This document shows, piece after piece, positions 1 to 11,808 of a stretch of 57,858 nucleotides of DNA. The notes below the pieces were generated by a model, which was not told where the DNA came from, did no database searches, and was given only the letters and a program-made list of their open reading frames with translations. This DNA comes from Gryganskiella cystojenkinii. Its lineage: Eukaryota; Mortierellomycota; Mortierellomycetes; Mortierellales; Mortierellaceae. The position numbers and the translations under genes are program-made. Every line of letters begins with the position of its first letter. Position 1 is the stretch's first letter. The stretch lies in contig JAAAIG010000136.1 of NCBI GenBank assembly GCA_015852425.1, positions 1 through 57,858 on the forward strand, written 5' to 3'.

Positions 1-2838
1 AAAAAAAAAAAAAAAAATTCAGCGAGAAAGAACAACCGGTTTCCGCTGCAGCTGGGCGTCCAATTCTTTCCTTGCTATTCAATGTTTTTTTCTTACTCAC
101 TCTCTTGGTCCAACCAACCATTGGAGCATCATGGCATTCTCTCTCTCTCTATCAAAGACCACCTCACAATTCATGTCTCCCATCCACTCTTACTTTTAGC
201 TTGCCATCACCCTCACTAAGCATTGTTATCCAGGTACAAGCAGCCGGTCGTCATCGGACACAGCAGGAGAAACCTGTCATATGAGCGGATACTTTTTTTT
301 TTTCCCTACCCGAAAACCCTTTCTTCTGCCGTGTTTCAAGCGGAGAGGAAAAAATCTTTTACTTTACTCTCGCTCCTTTTATCCGACGCCCAGTCCGTCA
401 TCCACATCCGTCATTAGTAACCCCGTATCCAGCACCTGTATCTGATCCCATCTCTCCACTACATCCCTTCACTTTTTGCCGTATTGCTACTTTCTTATTC
501 TACCATCCATTTGCACTTTAGAAAAAACGCGTTTATTTCTCCATCAATCTGGTTGTTGACTTTGTTTTGGTCATCAATTGAAAATATATTACTCCTCGAC
601 GAGAATAGCAGCGCGTGTTTGTCTTTTTACCGTTAATTTTCTTCTATTGCCTCTCATGCATGATGTTGACGGTGATAATCTAAACGCCCCTTCCCTCAGC
701 CCAAATCGAAGCCTGATACCGAAGTCTGAATGAAAGAGAGTCAAGCCCGTTCGCCTTTTCGTTCATTTCCTGCTGGTGTCTAAGGATTTTTTTTTTTTTT
801 TGAGTTTTATGTTTTGCCTGCGCTACGCAGTCTGTTGATATTCGCAGTCGCGAGCTTTGTGGATTGATCTCTGTCATGCAACAGATATCCAATGTACTGT
901 ACTGTGTGTGCATCTGCCTTGATTTTACTGGACAAGCCCCAGCTGGATTCCAGCTCCAGAGGCCTAGCAACCACAGATTATTGTAGCGGAGTGAATGCAA
1001 GATATGAGATTTTCAATCTCGTTGCCGCCATATTATTCATCCTTTCTTTGTGAGGTAGTCTAAAGAAAAGGAAAAAAATTGAGAGCATGACAAATGTCCA
1101 TAAACTCCAGGGGTCCAAGGCCGAATCCCCGCCGCACACAACTGCGCTTTTTTTTTTTTTTTTTTATCCCGCTCGCGACGATTTGAAAGTTGACTTACTT
1201 GGAGGTGTTGCGGATTGAAAAGGAGGAGTGAAATCCTAACAATTGCAACAGGAATACTACCAGTGCACTGTGCACCGCGTGCCCCTATCGTTGTGTGTTT
1301 TGGCTGTTGTCCCTCGATGTCATTCCGGGCACAAGCGTCAACAAAAAAAAAAAAAATTAAAAAAAATTTAGAGTGGACGGTTGAATGAAGGGTGTCCTAT
1401 CGTGACAAACTAACGGTTCCTTCCCTCCGCATGATAAAAATGAGGGGTTGGCCAACTGTTGGAGACAATCCCTGGCGAAGAATAATCGCTTTCAGCGCTA
1501 TTTTTTCACTTTATTCAGGCGGTACCTTTATCTTGCGCAGCTCAAGATGCATGGGTCAGCCAGCATATAGACTTGATAACACCCGAGAGACAAACAAGAA
1601 ACAACACAGGTCATAATGGTAATTTTGCCCAACGGGGGATTTTTTCAACATTGCTGCAGCTTGTTGTTGATGTTTGTTACCCGACGTTGTTGTTGGCTCA
1701 CAAAAAAAAAAAAAAAAGAAACCCAGTTAAACAACAGAGCACAACAGAGTCCAAGTCCACCAGCGAAAACCAGAAAAACCGCCATCAGAGTTTCTGCGGT
1801 CGGGCCGGGAATGTGTTTATCCACCCTATCCCACAGAAGTCCAGCTGGTTCAGTTTTTTTGCTTTCTGAACCTTTTCCATTTCCTACTCCATCTCATAGT
1901 GTTGTTGAGAAAAAGGGTCATCTCTCGTGGCTTCTCCTTTTCAAGATAGGTCGATTGGTAGCATCCATTACCCGTTTTTTTATTTTTTTCAACAGAGGTG
2001 TCCAAAACTTAGAAAGGTGGATACGAAGACAAATGTCGTTACCGAAAAAAAATGACGCACTTGATCGGCATTCAATTGCATCCGCCCTTCCTTCTTTCCC
2101 CCGGGGTTTGATAGGGAAGATTTTGAAACCATTCCAGATTTTGTGTTGTTGCAAAAAGTAATAAAGTATGCTCGACCTCTTTGCATTGCTGTGGGCATTG
2201 GTGCAATGACTCAAAAGTGGGGTCAACACATAAAAAAACTCATGACAGGCAGTATACAAAGAGCATTCGCCCAGCGCGGATGATCCCCGATTAAGAAACG
2301 GCAAGAGCATTTGATCTTTCCGTCTCTGACGAGGGCGAAAGTGAATATTGTTGTTGATAGGAAAAATAACCTTCTCCGGCTGGCACAAAAGAGGAGATCA
2401 CTGTTGACACCTCATAACATACTTTGTACTTGCCCACGCCCGATCCGGAAGAAACACATATAAAGAGGGAGGGAGCGACCCAATAATGACACAAGGGATG
2501 TCTCGCATTGGTCCATGGTATTATTGGTGGCGACTTTGATTCACGTGACCAATTTGCACAAGAGCCAAATACCCTTAATCACTGAAAATAAGAATCGTCT
2601 GGAAACGTCTCGATGACACCATTTCAGAGAGAAATGCATAAAGGGAGCAAGGCTACTCCTCACCCCTGGAATCACTCTCGTTTTTGCATCACCCCATCTT
2701 TCTTCATTCCTTACGACTTTCGCTGTCCCATTCTCTTATTCTTGCCCCCCTCCCTTTTCACATATCGACGCACACACAACAAAAAAGAGCGATTCCTCTT
2801 TTCTATACCATAACCCATTTCACACGCGTCATTCAACC
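1..2838. other. Gene-free 5' stretch and DnaJ upstream region
   Basis: No convincing coding sequence is seen. The open frames are short and overlap one another on both strands. The stretch has many homopolymer runs, including A at 1-17 and T/A runs near 790, 1148, 1345 and 1700. Its right end acts as the upstream region of the DnaJ gene. A CACGTG hexamer at 2542-2547 and an adjoining CCAAT pentamer at 2549-2553 lie about 290 bases before the start codon. A clean heat-shock element (three alternating GAA/TTC units) was not found. Confidence 0.6.
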
Positions 2839-4114
2839 ATGGGAAAGGACTATTACGCGATACTCGGTGTCGAAAAGAGCGCAACCGACGACCAACTCAA
2901 GAAGGCCTACCGTAAGCTTGCCTTAAAGTACCATCCAGACAAGGTATGTCTTCCTTTTTTCTTTGTGTCCTTTTCGTTTCTTGTCATTTTTTTATAACCT
3001 GGATCACACCTACGGCTACTTTGTAAAACTGACCCACTCCCTGTCTTCTTCCCATGAATAGAACTCTGCTCCAGAGGCACAAAAAAAGTTTCAAGACATC
3101 TCTGAAGCTTACGAGGTCCTGAGCGACAAGAACAAGCGCGCCGTTTTTGATCAGTTTGGCGAGGATGGACTCAAAGGTGGCGCGAGCAGTGGACCTGACG
3201 GTGCTGGACCTGGTGGATTCCCAGGCGGAGCAGGCTTTGGTGGGTTCCCCGGCGGTACAACCTTTAGCTTCTCCTCCTCTGGTGGCCCTGGAGGTATGGG
3301 TGGCGGTGGATTCAGACCCACGGATGCCGAGGATATCTTCAAGCAGTTCTTCTCCTCCTTTGGAGGAGGTGGCAGCTTTGGTGCCGGCGGTGCTGACGAT
3401 GACATGGGTGGATTCGGTCATCGATCCGGTATGGGTGGCATGGGTGGTATGGGCGGTATGCCCGGAGGCATGGGCGGTATGCCTGGCGGTATGGGCGGCA
3501 TGGGAGGCATGCCTGGAGGAGCTCGTGCCAGAACTCAACAGCAGCAACAATCCTCATCAACACAATCACCAGAGAAACCCCCAGCGCTTGTTCGCACTTT
3601 GGCTGTCTCACTCGAAGATCTGCAAAAGGGCGTCACTAAGAGACTCAAGGTCACTCGCAAGGTCCGTGATGGTTCCAGTCGATCCACAGACAAGATCCTC
3701 ACTGTCGACGTCAAGCCCGGCTGGAAAGCTGGCACAAAGATCAGATTCCCAAACGAAGGCGACGAGTATCCCTCCGGCGCCGTGCAAGACATCGAGTTTG
3801 TCCTGGAGGAAAAACCTCATCCAACCTTCACGCGGCGCGGAGACGATTTAATAACGGAGCTCGAGTTGACCCTCGTTGAGGCTCTGACAGGATTCTCAAA
3901 AACCGTCAAGACTCTGGATGGACGCACCGTGCCAGTCTCGTCAAGCGGCACGCGAGTGATCCAGCCTGGGCAAGAAGAAAAGTTCCCTGGCGAGGGAATG
4001 CCCATCTCCAAGAAGCCTGGTCAGAAGGGTGATCTCGTCGTCAAGTACATGGTGAAGTTCCCCGAGCGTATGACCGCTGCTCAAAAGGAGGGCATCAAGA
4101 AGGTCCTCGCATAA
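2839..4114 (+). CDS. SIS1: Class B (type II) DnaJ/Hsp40 chaperone, Sis1/DNAJB-like
   Basis: This is an Hsp70 co-chaperone that stimulates Hsp70 ATPase and delivers unfolded protein in cytosol and nucleus. Exon 1 is 2839-2943, the intron 2944-3061 is GT-AG, and exon 2 is 3062-4114, giving 385 residues. Residues 1-70 form the J domain, with the HPD motif at the end of exon 1 (KYHPDK). A Gly/Phe then Gly/Met-rich linker follows, with many GGM repeats. From about residue 170 comes the two-lobed DnaJ C-terminal peptide-binding region, beginning [12 protein letters not shown]. There are no CxxCxGxG zinc repeats, so it is class B, and the length fits the family. The start is the first ATG in frame with the J domain and has a good A at -3 (ACCATGG). 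Orthology to SIS1 specifically is inference; the family call is very safe. Confidence 0.96.
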
Positions 4115-4359
4115 GTAGCAAAAAAGAACTCGTACTATACATATTTTTATTATTATTTTTGCGTTCTATTCTTCCTTCATTCCTTTCATCCCTTTCGCCC
4201 ATTGTATAAAGCTCAACCCAATCCTCTCTCTCGAACAGTACATAGCTGTAATAGAATTGCAAAAATCAAACCAATGTCACTCCATGAAAGCCACCTGTTC
4301 TTATTCTAGTTGTATTATTTGGCTAAATTTGTTTCTATCCTGCTGTTGTGGCGCTGACA

Positions 4360-7046
4360 TCAGTTCAGAGTCGGAGGAAGAGGCCAGGTTGGTTCACTCT
4401 CGCCTCTGACGTCGTCTGCTTCTTTAATGGATTTTCTGCGGACACCTCCACCAATCCGTGGTGTATCAGAATATTGAGGAGTCGACGTTGATGCATCTTG
4501 GTTTTCCGCGCAAGAGTTGCCACCCATAAAGGTATTGCGACCAGGTTCAGATGTCGTGAACTGAGGGGGAGGCAAGGCGGTCAGATCATCAGCGTAATCG
4601 GGATTGGCATTCCTGTGGTGGTTGACCAGGTTTGTCGGCAATCGTTTCGCTCTTGGAGGAGGGGAGAGACCCTTTGTGGAGATATTATACTGGATACTTG
4701 GTGGAGGCGTGGGCGGCATTGGTGGTGTCGGAGGTGGGAGTCGCAGCTGTTGTTGTCGATCAGTGGAACGGCCGTATCGACTATGTTTTCTTTCTGGAAT
4801 GGCAGGGGGAGGAGGAGTAGAGGCTGAGAGTGATGACGTGCAAGGTACAAAGGGCAGACGAGCATCGCGTTCATCTGCCGTGGACAAAGGATGATGATGG
4901 TGATGATAATTGTGAGCATGATCCGGATGCGATGGACGACGAAGGGAGAGCAAAGGGAACGAGGAGGAACTGGAACTTGAAGTGGATGGTGGAGGACTAC
5001 TGGATCCATTATTGGATGCGCGACTGCTACCAAAGACGGTATGACGGAGATCTGGCTGCTGAGGTCGACTATTGCTGCTATTACTCAACAAGCTGGAGTG
5101 ACCGTTCGAGGACTCGCTTGTCCGATGGTCTCCGCGACCTGACTGGAGCTCAGTAGAAGGATGGGCCATGATCGCAAGAGGTTTCTTTGGACTGAGGACC
5201 GCATTAGATCTGTGGGCTTTCTCGACCTCCATCTTGTTGATTTGATGCGAGACCGAAAACGCGTCATAATCCATTCGTCGTGTGGCCATGACCAAAGCAG
5301 CAACAGAATCCTTGTCAGACAACTCAACGGACGAGCTTCCACGATAATTGTATTGGTGCGGTACAAAGTTGATCGAGTCATTCATCGAGTTTAAATGCTC
5401 CTCCGAAGTTGAGGTTGAGGCTGAAAGCTTACTGTGCTTTTGGTCTTTGGGGGAAGAATACAGACCTTTGACAGGTACAGAACCACTACCATTACCAGAC
5501 GTGCTCTTCTGGATCGAGTTTGTGAATGAGGACGAAGGGTCATGAAGGCCGCGACGACGGTTTCGGACGGATTGAACGGCGATCAGGGCCATGATAACAA
5601 AAAACGCGGCTGCAATAGCGCACGTCCAAAAAAAAGCCATCGTGTGCGGGAGCTGGTCGTGTTCCATTCGCAGAATCTTGTCTCGAAACATAACCCAAAT
5701 CATGCACAAAGTGCCGGCTAGGACCGTAACGGCAGATCCGCCAAAGCCAGTGATCTGCAACTGGATGAACAGGAATCTTGCTGGACTCGCGGATCGAAGG
5801 TTACCAATCCCAAACGCGGCCCGGGGGGCCTTGAGGGCCGCTTCAGCAATAATGATATTGGCACGAAGGATGAACGTGTACTTGAGACCATAATAAAAAA
5901 ACATGATGGCCATGGACCAGAGGATCAACACCCAATTCGAGTACTGAACCAAGAGCAAAATCCGGGCTAAGTTTTCATGGCCTTCCATTTGAGCAAAGAT
6001 CGCAGAGGCGACTCCGGCGCCGGCACCAAAAATTGTAGGATAGAGGGCGCCCATGAGCAGGAGAAAGTTCTTTTGGACCGTAGTAGGGGTCAGGACATGT
6101 ATTGGAGATAGCGGACGGGTGTCAAATGCGGTCTCGGGTTGGTACACGGCAAAGACACCCTCGCGAGCGGTCACCGGCATAGCGTAAAGGAGACCCACAA
6201 AGTACGACGAGAACCCAATCGCCACAAAAATCCTAGTATCGGAGAAAAAAAAAAAAGGTTGCAATTTGGTTAGATTGCTTAAAGAGAATAATACCTTTTT
6301 GGTTTTATAACACTAGTGTGGATACTGTATCAAGAGTATGTGGAGGAAGAAGCTTGGAGAGGGTCTCACCAGTACGTCTGTTCGATAGCGATACGGAGCC
6401 AAAGCCTGTCTCTCCAGACGTCAAAGATGAGAGGTAGGTTCACGCCGATCTTGATCAAGGACGCGATTGCAGTGAAAAAGATGATGCAGTCCATCTGTGG
6501 AAAGGACGAAAGGAGAGAGTACATAACAAGATCAAAATGTAAATAAGAAGAGTATTCCAAAGACGATAACAACAGCTACGTTAAGTTGATACTGAAGTAG
6601 ATACTCACAGGCTTTGGTCGCACTCCTGTTCCGACTTTGACAAAGAGTTCAGAAACGATCTTGTGATTCAGTCCACGATTGCGATAGATCAAGAGCCAGA
6701 AACCGAACAGGAAGACAAACCCGTGCAAAGCTGAGGAGACGATGAGTAGGTTCCGGATAAAGTACGCATCTCTGCAATCAGCTGCCGTCCGGATCCAATC
6801 ACATAAGAATGGTGAGGTTTGTCTTGGATCCATGCCAATCCCGTACCCATTTGCCGATGTGTCTGAAGGGTATGAGGAAGGAGAGATTATTGTAGGCGAG
6901 GGGAAGGTAGAGTTGGTGGTGTCATTGCCGATTGATAGTGGGTTTGGCGCTGATATGGTAGGGTATGGAAATGGTGCGAGGGATGCAGTGGCCGTGATAA
7001 TGGCCGTAGTAAGGGTTGCTGCGATGGCGGACGTTGACTCGCTCAT
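4360..7046 (-). CDS. Seven-transmembrane protein with long disordered tail
   Basis: The model has three exons: 7046-6609, 6494-6370 and 6232-4360. It gives 811 residues with both introns GT-AG. Residues 1-95 are Ser/Thr/Pro-rich with N-glycosylation sequons (NDT, NST), which suits an outside N-terminus. Hydrophobic segments lie at about 98-120, 148-169, 189-208, 244-266, 278-304, 340-370 and 385-409, so seven membrane passes. The remaining 400 residues are low complexity: Ser-rich, a His run and Pro runs, with an RRxS-type site near the end. That suits a cytoplasmic regulatory tail. The topology resembles a G-protein-coupled or other 7TM receptor, but I recognise no family signature and assign no ligand. 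It could equally be a transporter-like membrane protein. The coding call is strong because exon joins restore frame inside membrane segments. Confidence 0.85.
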
Positions 7047-8595
7047 CGTTATCCGTGTTAACTCGAGTTTGTTTTCCTACTCCTTCTTTTTCTGCTTCAC
7101 TCCTCCTCTCACGTTCAACGATAACTTTTATAAGAGAAATGGGGATGGAAATGACAAGGAAGCTGACAACAACGGGAAGGTGAAAGAAAGTCGCAGAAAA
7201 GTGAAAGGAACGAGTTTCTATTTTCAGTTTCGAAGGCCAACAACAGAATGCACAATCGAGTTTTGCGTTTGTTGTTGTTGCACGAGGGGTGATCGAATAA
7301 GTGGAGAAATGTAATATTGGAGGGTCCTTAATTTCGCACGAGGACAACGAAGACGAGCCGTTACGATGTGGGACAGGAGATCAAGATGAGTGTGCTGACA
7401 GAAAGACGAAAAGGAAAAGGGATAGGAGATGAAGGCGGAACAGAGAAGACTGGAGAAAAGTCAGAGAGAAGCAAAAGATGAAAAGAAGTCAAGCGCAAAA
7501 AATAAACTCCCCAGGAACGAGAACACCAAGGTCGTCAATTGCTGGAAACCAAGTGATCCTCATGAAAAGAAAATGGCAACCACTCGAATCCTTAAAAGAT
7601 ACGAGCCAAAAACAGAAAGGGAAAAAAAACGTTAAAAAAAAGTAGACTAGCGGAACAGGCTTAACAGAGCACTAAAGAGGGTCTTGTTGATCCGAGCCCA
7701 GAGTCGAGGCGACAGTGGACAATGGAGGGAAGGGCCCAACTCTTGAAGGCCAAAAGGGCAGAAAACAGAAAGGAAAACATATGCATAGTGCTGACGGGGA
7801 ATATTGCTCCACGAACTAGATGCAAGCCGCATATCGAGGCACAATGTCCAATAACCGTGGAGAAGATGAGAGCATAAAAAGTAGAGAGTGGGTGGAGGAA
7901 GCAAAGAGAAGGAGAGATCCCTGACCATCTTTAGCGGCATAAAAGTGTAAAAAGCATGAAGAGGGCTCAACAACAGTGGCAGGGACTCGATTCAAGTGAC
8001 GGCAATAAAATATGTGAAAAAAGGCACGATTAACATGCCGAACCCAGCTCTCAACCCTGTGGGGCTCACCGGGCTAGTGCGTTATGAGGTTGAAAAAAAA
8101 GAGAAAGAAAAAACAACTTCGACCATCACTGCAGGTGGGTCGTCTGATGGCCTTTTCCTCAATTAGACCCCCTGTTTTTATATTTTACCTTCTCTTTATG
8201 CAAGATGTCATCCGAAGCTAGCAAAAGACTCCATCTCTATAACGGCTACAACACAATCGCCAGCGACACAAACACCGACAGCAACCCGGGTCGCCTTGTG
8301 TCTGCTTGTGGTTTGCGTTACAAATCAACGTGATACCGTTTCTTTCGTTTCCGAGTTGAAAGTTGCGCTGTTTATGCAAGAATACATACCATGTGCCAGG
8401 TACACAGGTACACATGGACATTAGGCACCACGCACAGTACCTTTTTTTGTGAAGTTCACAAGGACAGGGCATCTGCAGCTCTGCCAACAAGAGAGTGTGC
8501 CTTTCATGCACTCCTGGTTTTTGACGGTTGGCCAAAGATCTTTTTCTTTAAAGTGAACCCCTCCCCTCTTGAGTTATTATACTCTGTCTGTAGGT
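7047..8595. other. Gene-free interval upstream of the 7TM gene
   Basis: No coding sequence is supported. The first few hundred bases are the probable promoter and 5' UTR of the minus-strand 7TM gene. A GC-rich 70-base island at 8023-8092 is listed separately. The rest is A-rich with short random open frames. Confidence 0.5.
8023..8092 (-). ncRNA. Candidate small structured RNA ending in a T6 run
   Basis: This compact GC-rich island is bounded by A8 (8093-8100) and A6 (8017-8022). Read on the minus strand it starts CAACCTCATAACGC, contains a GGGTTCGG stretch recalling a Pol III B box, and ends with a 6-bp hairpin (GGCATG, loop TTAAT, CGTGCC) followed by six T. A CAACC/GGTTG pairing brackets its first half. 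Hairpin plus T run is how a short Pol III transcript would look. It does not fold into a tRNA cloverleaf by hand, and I match it to no known RNA. It could instead be a tRNA-related SINE head on the plus strand with an A tail. Low confidence. Confidence 0.2.
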
Positions 8596-8660
8596 GCTTG
8601 GTGGCTCTCGGATGCGCGAGAAAATAAACAGTGCAAGACTGCCTGGTGATCCGTTGCTAC
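8596..8660. repeat. Dispersed repeat, left part, copy A
   Basis: This aligns without gaps to 50721-50785, with about 50 of 65 bases identical by eye. The core is GCGAGAAAAT and CTGCCTGGTG. Most differences are transitions. In both places it lies upstream of a tRNA gene. Confidence 0.7.
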
Positions 8661-9509
8661 ATATCCATGTGACAAGAACTACCTATACCTCCAGTGGTAC
8701 AGGTGCCAGGCCAGTTAACCGATATCTTCCGTATTAAAGTACATTTTCCTCCCATTTGTTCCATCAAATATGTATTTCGGCCCAAAGCACGATTTCAGCA
8801 CTCTCTCGTCGGCGCTATTACAGATCACTGTCATGTCCAGTGCGGGCCGTTATCACAGGAACATGTCTGAGGTGTCGCCACCGCTACCTCCATATTCCTC
8901 ATCATGGGCTCTCCCCCGGGCACGTTTGCTCACGGTGGTTATGCCAACAGACTCCTCCCAGTTGACAGTGACTTTGCACCGTGCATTTTAGATCCCTGTT
9001 CTTCCAAAGGCTTCGATATCGGTAACAAACGTGTCCATCGTGGAGGTCGCGATGCCAGCCGTGGTCTTGAACCTGCCATGGTCTTGTTGTTTTGTATCTT
9101 GCTGTTATGTTCTTGCTTCTCTCGTCGCCCATGACGCTCTCTGCTCTTCTTAATACTGTTCCGATCGCTCGTCAAGCGGCCCGCGCGGTAGCTGAGCTGA
9201 AAGGTGGCTCGTTAGCCGGCAGAACATTCCCTTCAGCTTAGCTTTCTCACGAGTTTTGTTGTGCAGACAGACCGCTCTTGTGATCTTTGTTTCCGTTAAC
9301 ATTGAGGTTCTTGATGACGGTTGCCCGTGCTGCCTATTGCTGCTTCGCTTTTGTTTCTGTGTATCTGCAAAGGTGATGGACGTTTTCAGAGACAGATCCG
9401 TCGGGTACAAATCTTGTTTCCATTGCTTGAAATGTCTGTGTTGGCAACATCCCGTGTAATTTTTTTAATCCTGTGTGCCTTTAGTCGGCAATCCTACGAC
9501 TCGTGTACA

Positions 9510-10128
9510 TTACCACTTTGGTGTGTTCTTGTTGCGGATAATGCCAAGAGTTATTCCACATTCGATCTCGTTGACGTACTCTTGCGTCCAATTCTGTTGC
9601 ATCCAGGCGTGATGGATTCTTGCGGCCGTTTTTTTCTTTAAACCGTCATAGGTCCTCCTCCACTGATTGCCCTCGGAACTTGGGGAACTGGGTAGTATAT
9701 ACAGGAGAAATTTCGGACCGTTTTTCCATGACCTCAATCTGCTGCGTCAGCTGTTTCGTTTCCTGGATCGCCGTTGTGCCCGCGGACCCAATGCACCTCG
9801 ATCTTTCTCTCCTTGCTCAAGATATGCTCTGTATACGGCTGCCCATCAGGTCGAGTATGTCGATCGTATCTTTTCTCTTCGGGTTGCCAGTTCTCAGTTC
9901 TTGATCAGGGTCCCAAACTGTTGTAGGAGGGCCGCTGAATTATCGACGTATGCTGTGACTGGTGCTCCCGCGGGACTGATCCTTTGTTGACGACGCTTGA
10001 CAGCCATCGGCACCTGTGATAATTGTTTCGAATTTTTCTGGTCCCTGCTAGATAGCGACGCCAAACGCCATAGATATCTCGTCGGTGCCAGTGTTCTTCA
10101 TCATCGATCCGTCAGAGTAGAGAGTGAT
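9510..10128 (-). mobile_element. Decayed LINE-type retrotransposon, RNase H domain remnant
   Basis: On the minus strand, 10128-9734 reads as a broken RNase H domain. It begins ITLYSDGS, then ITGADGCQASSTKD, then after a frame change VTAYVDNSAALLQQF, then after another stop KIEVHWVRGHNGDPGNETAD. These are the DGS, SSTK-E-like, TD-N-AA and HWxxGHxxxxGNExAD blocks of RNase H as found in fungal non-LTR (Tad/I-type) elements. Stop codons and at least two frameshifts show it is dead. Downstream, 9737-9510 stays open in one frame and may be the element's C-terminal tail. No reverse transcriptase YxDD block was found in 10130-10840, so the copy is 5'-truncated or badly decayed. Outer limits are uncertain, perhaps 8.7-10.7 kb. 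Confidence 0.8.
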
Positions 10129-10842
10129 GCGCTCACATATCCTCCAGTGATTCCCAACACTCGAGGATGTACTTGGCCGATTTCTCGTCGATTTCGATGT
10201 CAGAGGTGTTGGCAATAATGCTTTTTGGCTCGGATGTTGATTTGACGAGGAGTTAATCTTTTGTCTATAGCCGCGCGCGCATCAACTATTATCTTCTTGG
10301 TATTCCTGTGAGCGTCCCCGATCCAGTACTTCACTTTGACTCTCCTTTTTTTGGTTTGTTGTTTTCGTTCCATCGTAACGTTCTTCTCATCTCTGCTTCT
10401 CTCCGCATTGCCGTACTACTTGGATCGTGCGTTCTTGTTCAGTATGGTGGCGGAGGTGTTCTTGTCGCTGTGTTTCATGCTCCAAATGTGCTTGCCTTGA
10501 GCGTTCCTGTTGCTCGTGTTCGCGACGTTCACGCTCAAAGTACGTTTGTCGTGAAAGTTTTGTTGCTCGTGTCTACACCGTACTAGGGTTTCAAGTGTCT
10601 TGTTTTCTCCGTGCGTTTGACGTCTTGCTGGCTCATCGACTAAGGCAACTTTTTTTTTTTATTTTTATTTTTATTTTTCATTCGCGTTTTGTCTGCTCCA
10701 AGAGTTTGTATTTAAGGGGTATATCATCACGTGATAGTTGTCATGTTTTGCGGGTTGTGGTTCTTGGAAGACAAAAAAAAATATTTTTCATAATCAGAAA
10801 GCGAATCAGGTTTATTGGCCTTGCTCTTCTGTTAAGAAAATT
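10129..10842. other. Interval between LINE remnant and tRNA-Arg
   Basis: The base use continues that of the LINE remnant up to about 10650, so this may be older, unrecognisable parts of the same element. A TTTTTATTTT-type run at 10650-10678 and an A run near 10775 follow. A perfect TCACGTGA palindrome lies at 10726-10733. No intact coding sequence is seen. Confidence 0.4.
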
Positions 10843-10914
10843 GGTCTATTGGCCCAATGGAAAGGCGTCTGACTACGAATCAGGAGATTGCAGGTTCGAG
10901 CCCTGCATAGATCA
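10843..10914 (+). tRNA. tRNA-Arg(ACG)
   Basis: This 72-base cloverleaf has acceptor GGTCTAT/ATAGATC with discriminator A. The anticodon stem TCTGA/TCAGG encloses the loop CTACGAA (anticodon ACG, read as ICG). The T arm is GCAGG-TTCGAGC-CCTGC. There is no intron. A Pol III terminator of six T lies at 10922-10927. The gene stands between dispersed repeats that also surround the tRNA-Lys gene. Confidence 0.95.
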
Positions 10915-11808
10915 TAATCACTTTTTTGCTCGCTTTGATGGTGGCGGCAATATAGGAGGTTGGAGTGAAGAGCCTTGTCGACGGAGAAAACCTGGCTGGA
11001 CATTTTTTTTGAACCAACAACAGGGAGAGGAGGAGGAGTCGAGTTAAGCGACATCAAGTACAGTCGAGATCCGTGAGCGAGTCAAGTCAAGCAAGGCTCT
11101 AAAATGATGCCGACCAGGAAATTGACGAGTCGAGGTGGAGTCGAGCAAGTCAATATTAAGATCAAGACCAGAAGAGCAAAGCCGAGTCAAGAGCAGCAAA
11201 TTAGGGTACGACGGTATGGCCCAAGGGGCGTTACGGCGCTGATCTGTGGTCGATTTCGATCTCAAGCATCCATATGGAACGCGCATTGTTCAAAGGCTGT
11301 GGAACGGGAAAAGGCTCTTGAGATTAACACACCACTGTGTGCTGGGATTGGGAACCTTGGCACTCATATTGAGGACCAAGGACGTCGCAGTGATGGTCAC
11401 AGCAGTTTTTACCAGAAACGGTCGCGAGTAGCAGTTAAGAGAGACTTTCAAGATCGCGGTCAGATACTTCCTACTCAAGAGTCTCGGCTAACAAGATGAT
11501 ATGAGGTTGTGGTTATGAAGCAATAGGTGCTGTGCTGGTAAATCCGTTTTGGGAGAAGGCAACTCTGACAGAAAATAACCCCTCCTACCTTCTCCACACG
11601 GTCAAAAATACGGTGACGTATTATACGCACGAATTGTGCGGATGTCAAGAGAGCGAGAGATGGAAAGAACATCTTACATCGCCACTGCCACTGTATTTTT
11701 TTTCTGGCATCAGCACTCTTTCCTCGGCCTCAACTCTTTTTTAGTCAAGGTCTCGTCCCTTCCTGTACATTACATTCCACCACAGCACCAGACCAGGACT
11801 AACCAACC
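10915..11808. other. Interval tRNA-Arg to SNU114
   Basis: This holds the Pol III terminator at 10922-10927, a dispersed repeat at 11131-11262, and the upstream region of SNU114. No coding sequence is supported. A 131-codon open frame at 11104-11499 crosses the repeat and looks like chance. Confidence 0.5.
11131..11262. repeat. Dispersed repeat, right part, copy A
   Basis: This matches 51201-51329 with small gaps. Shared blocks are AGATCAAGACCAG, CGAGTCAA, ACGACGG and CTGTGGTCGATTTC. It begins about 215 bases after tRNA-Arg, while the other copy begins about 150 bases after tRNA-Lys. Confidence 0.75.

Noticed and set aside
3147..3851. 234-codon open frame overlapping the DnaJ gene on the same strand
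   Set aside because: It is the +1 reading of the Gly/Met-rich repeats; the DnaJ frame carries the conserved domains.
4498..5156. Overlapping plus-strand frames under the 7TM gene tail
   Set aside because: Antisense shadows of the Ser/Pro-rich coding exon.
8018..8100. tRNA gene at the GC-rich island
   Set aside because: A CTCATAA loop-like string is present, but no T stem or 7-bp acceptor forms; kept only as a candidate small RNA.
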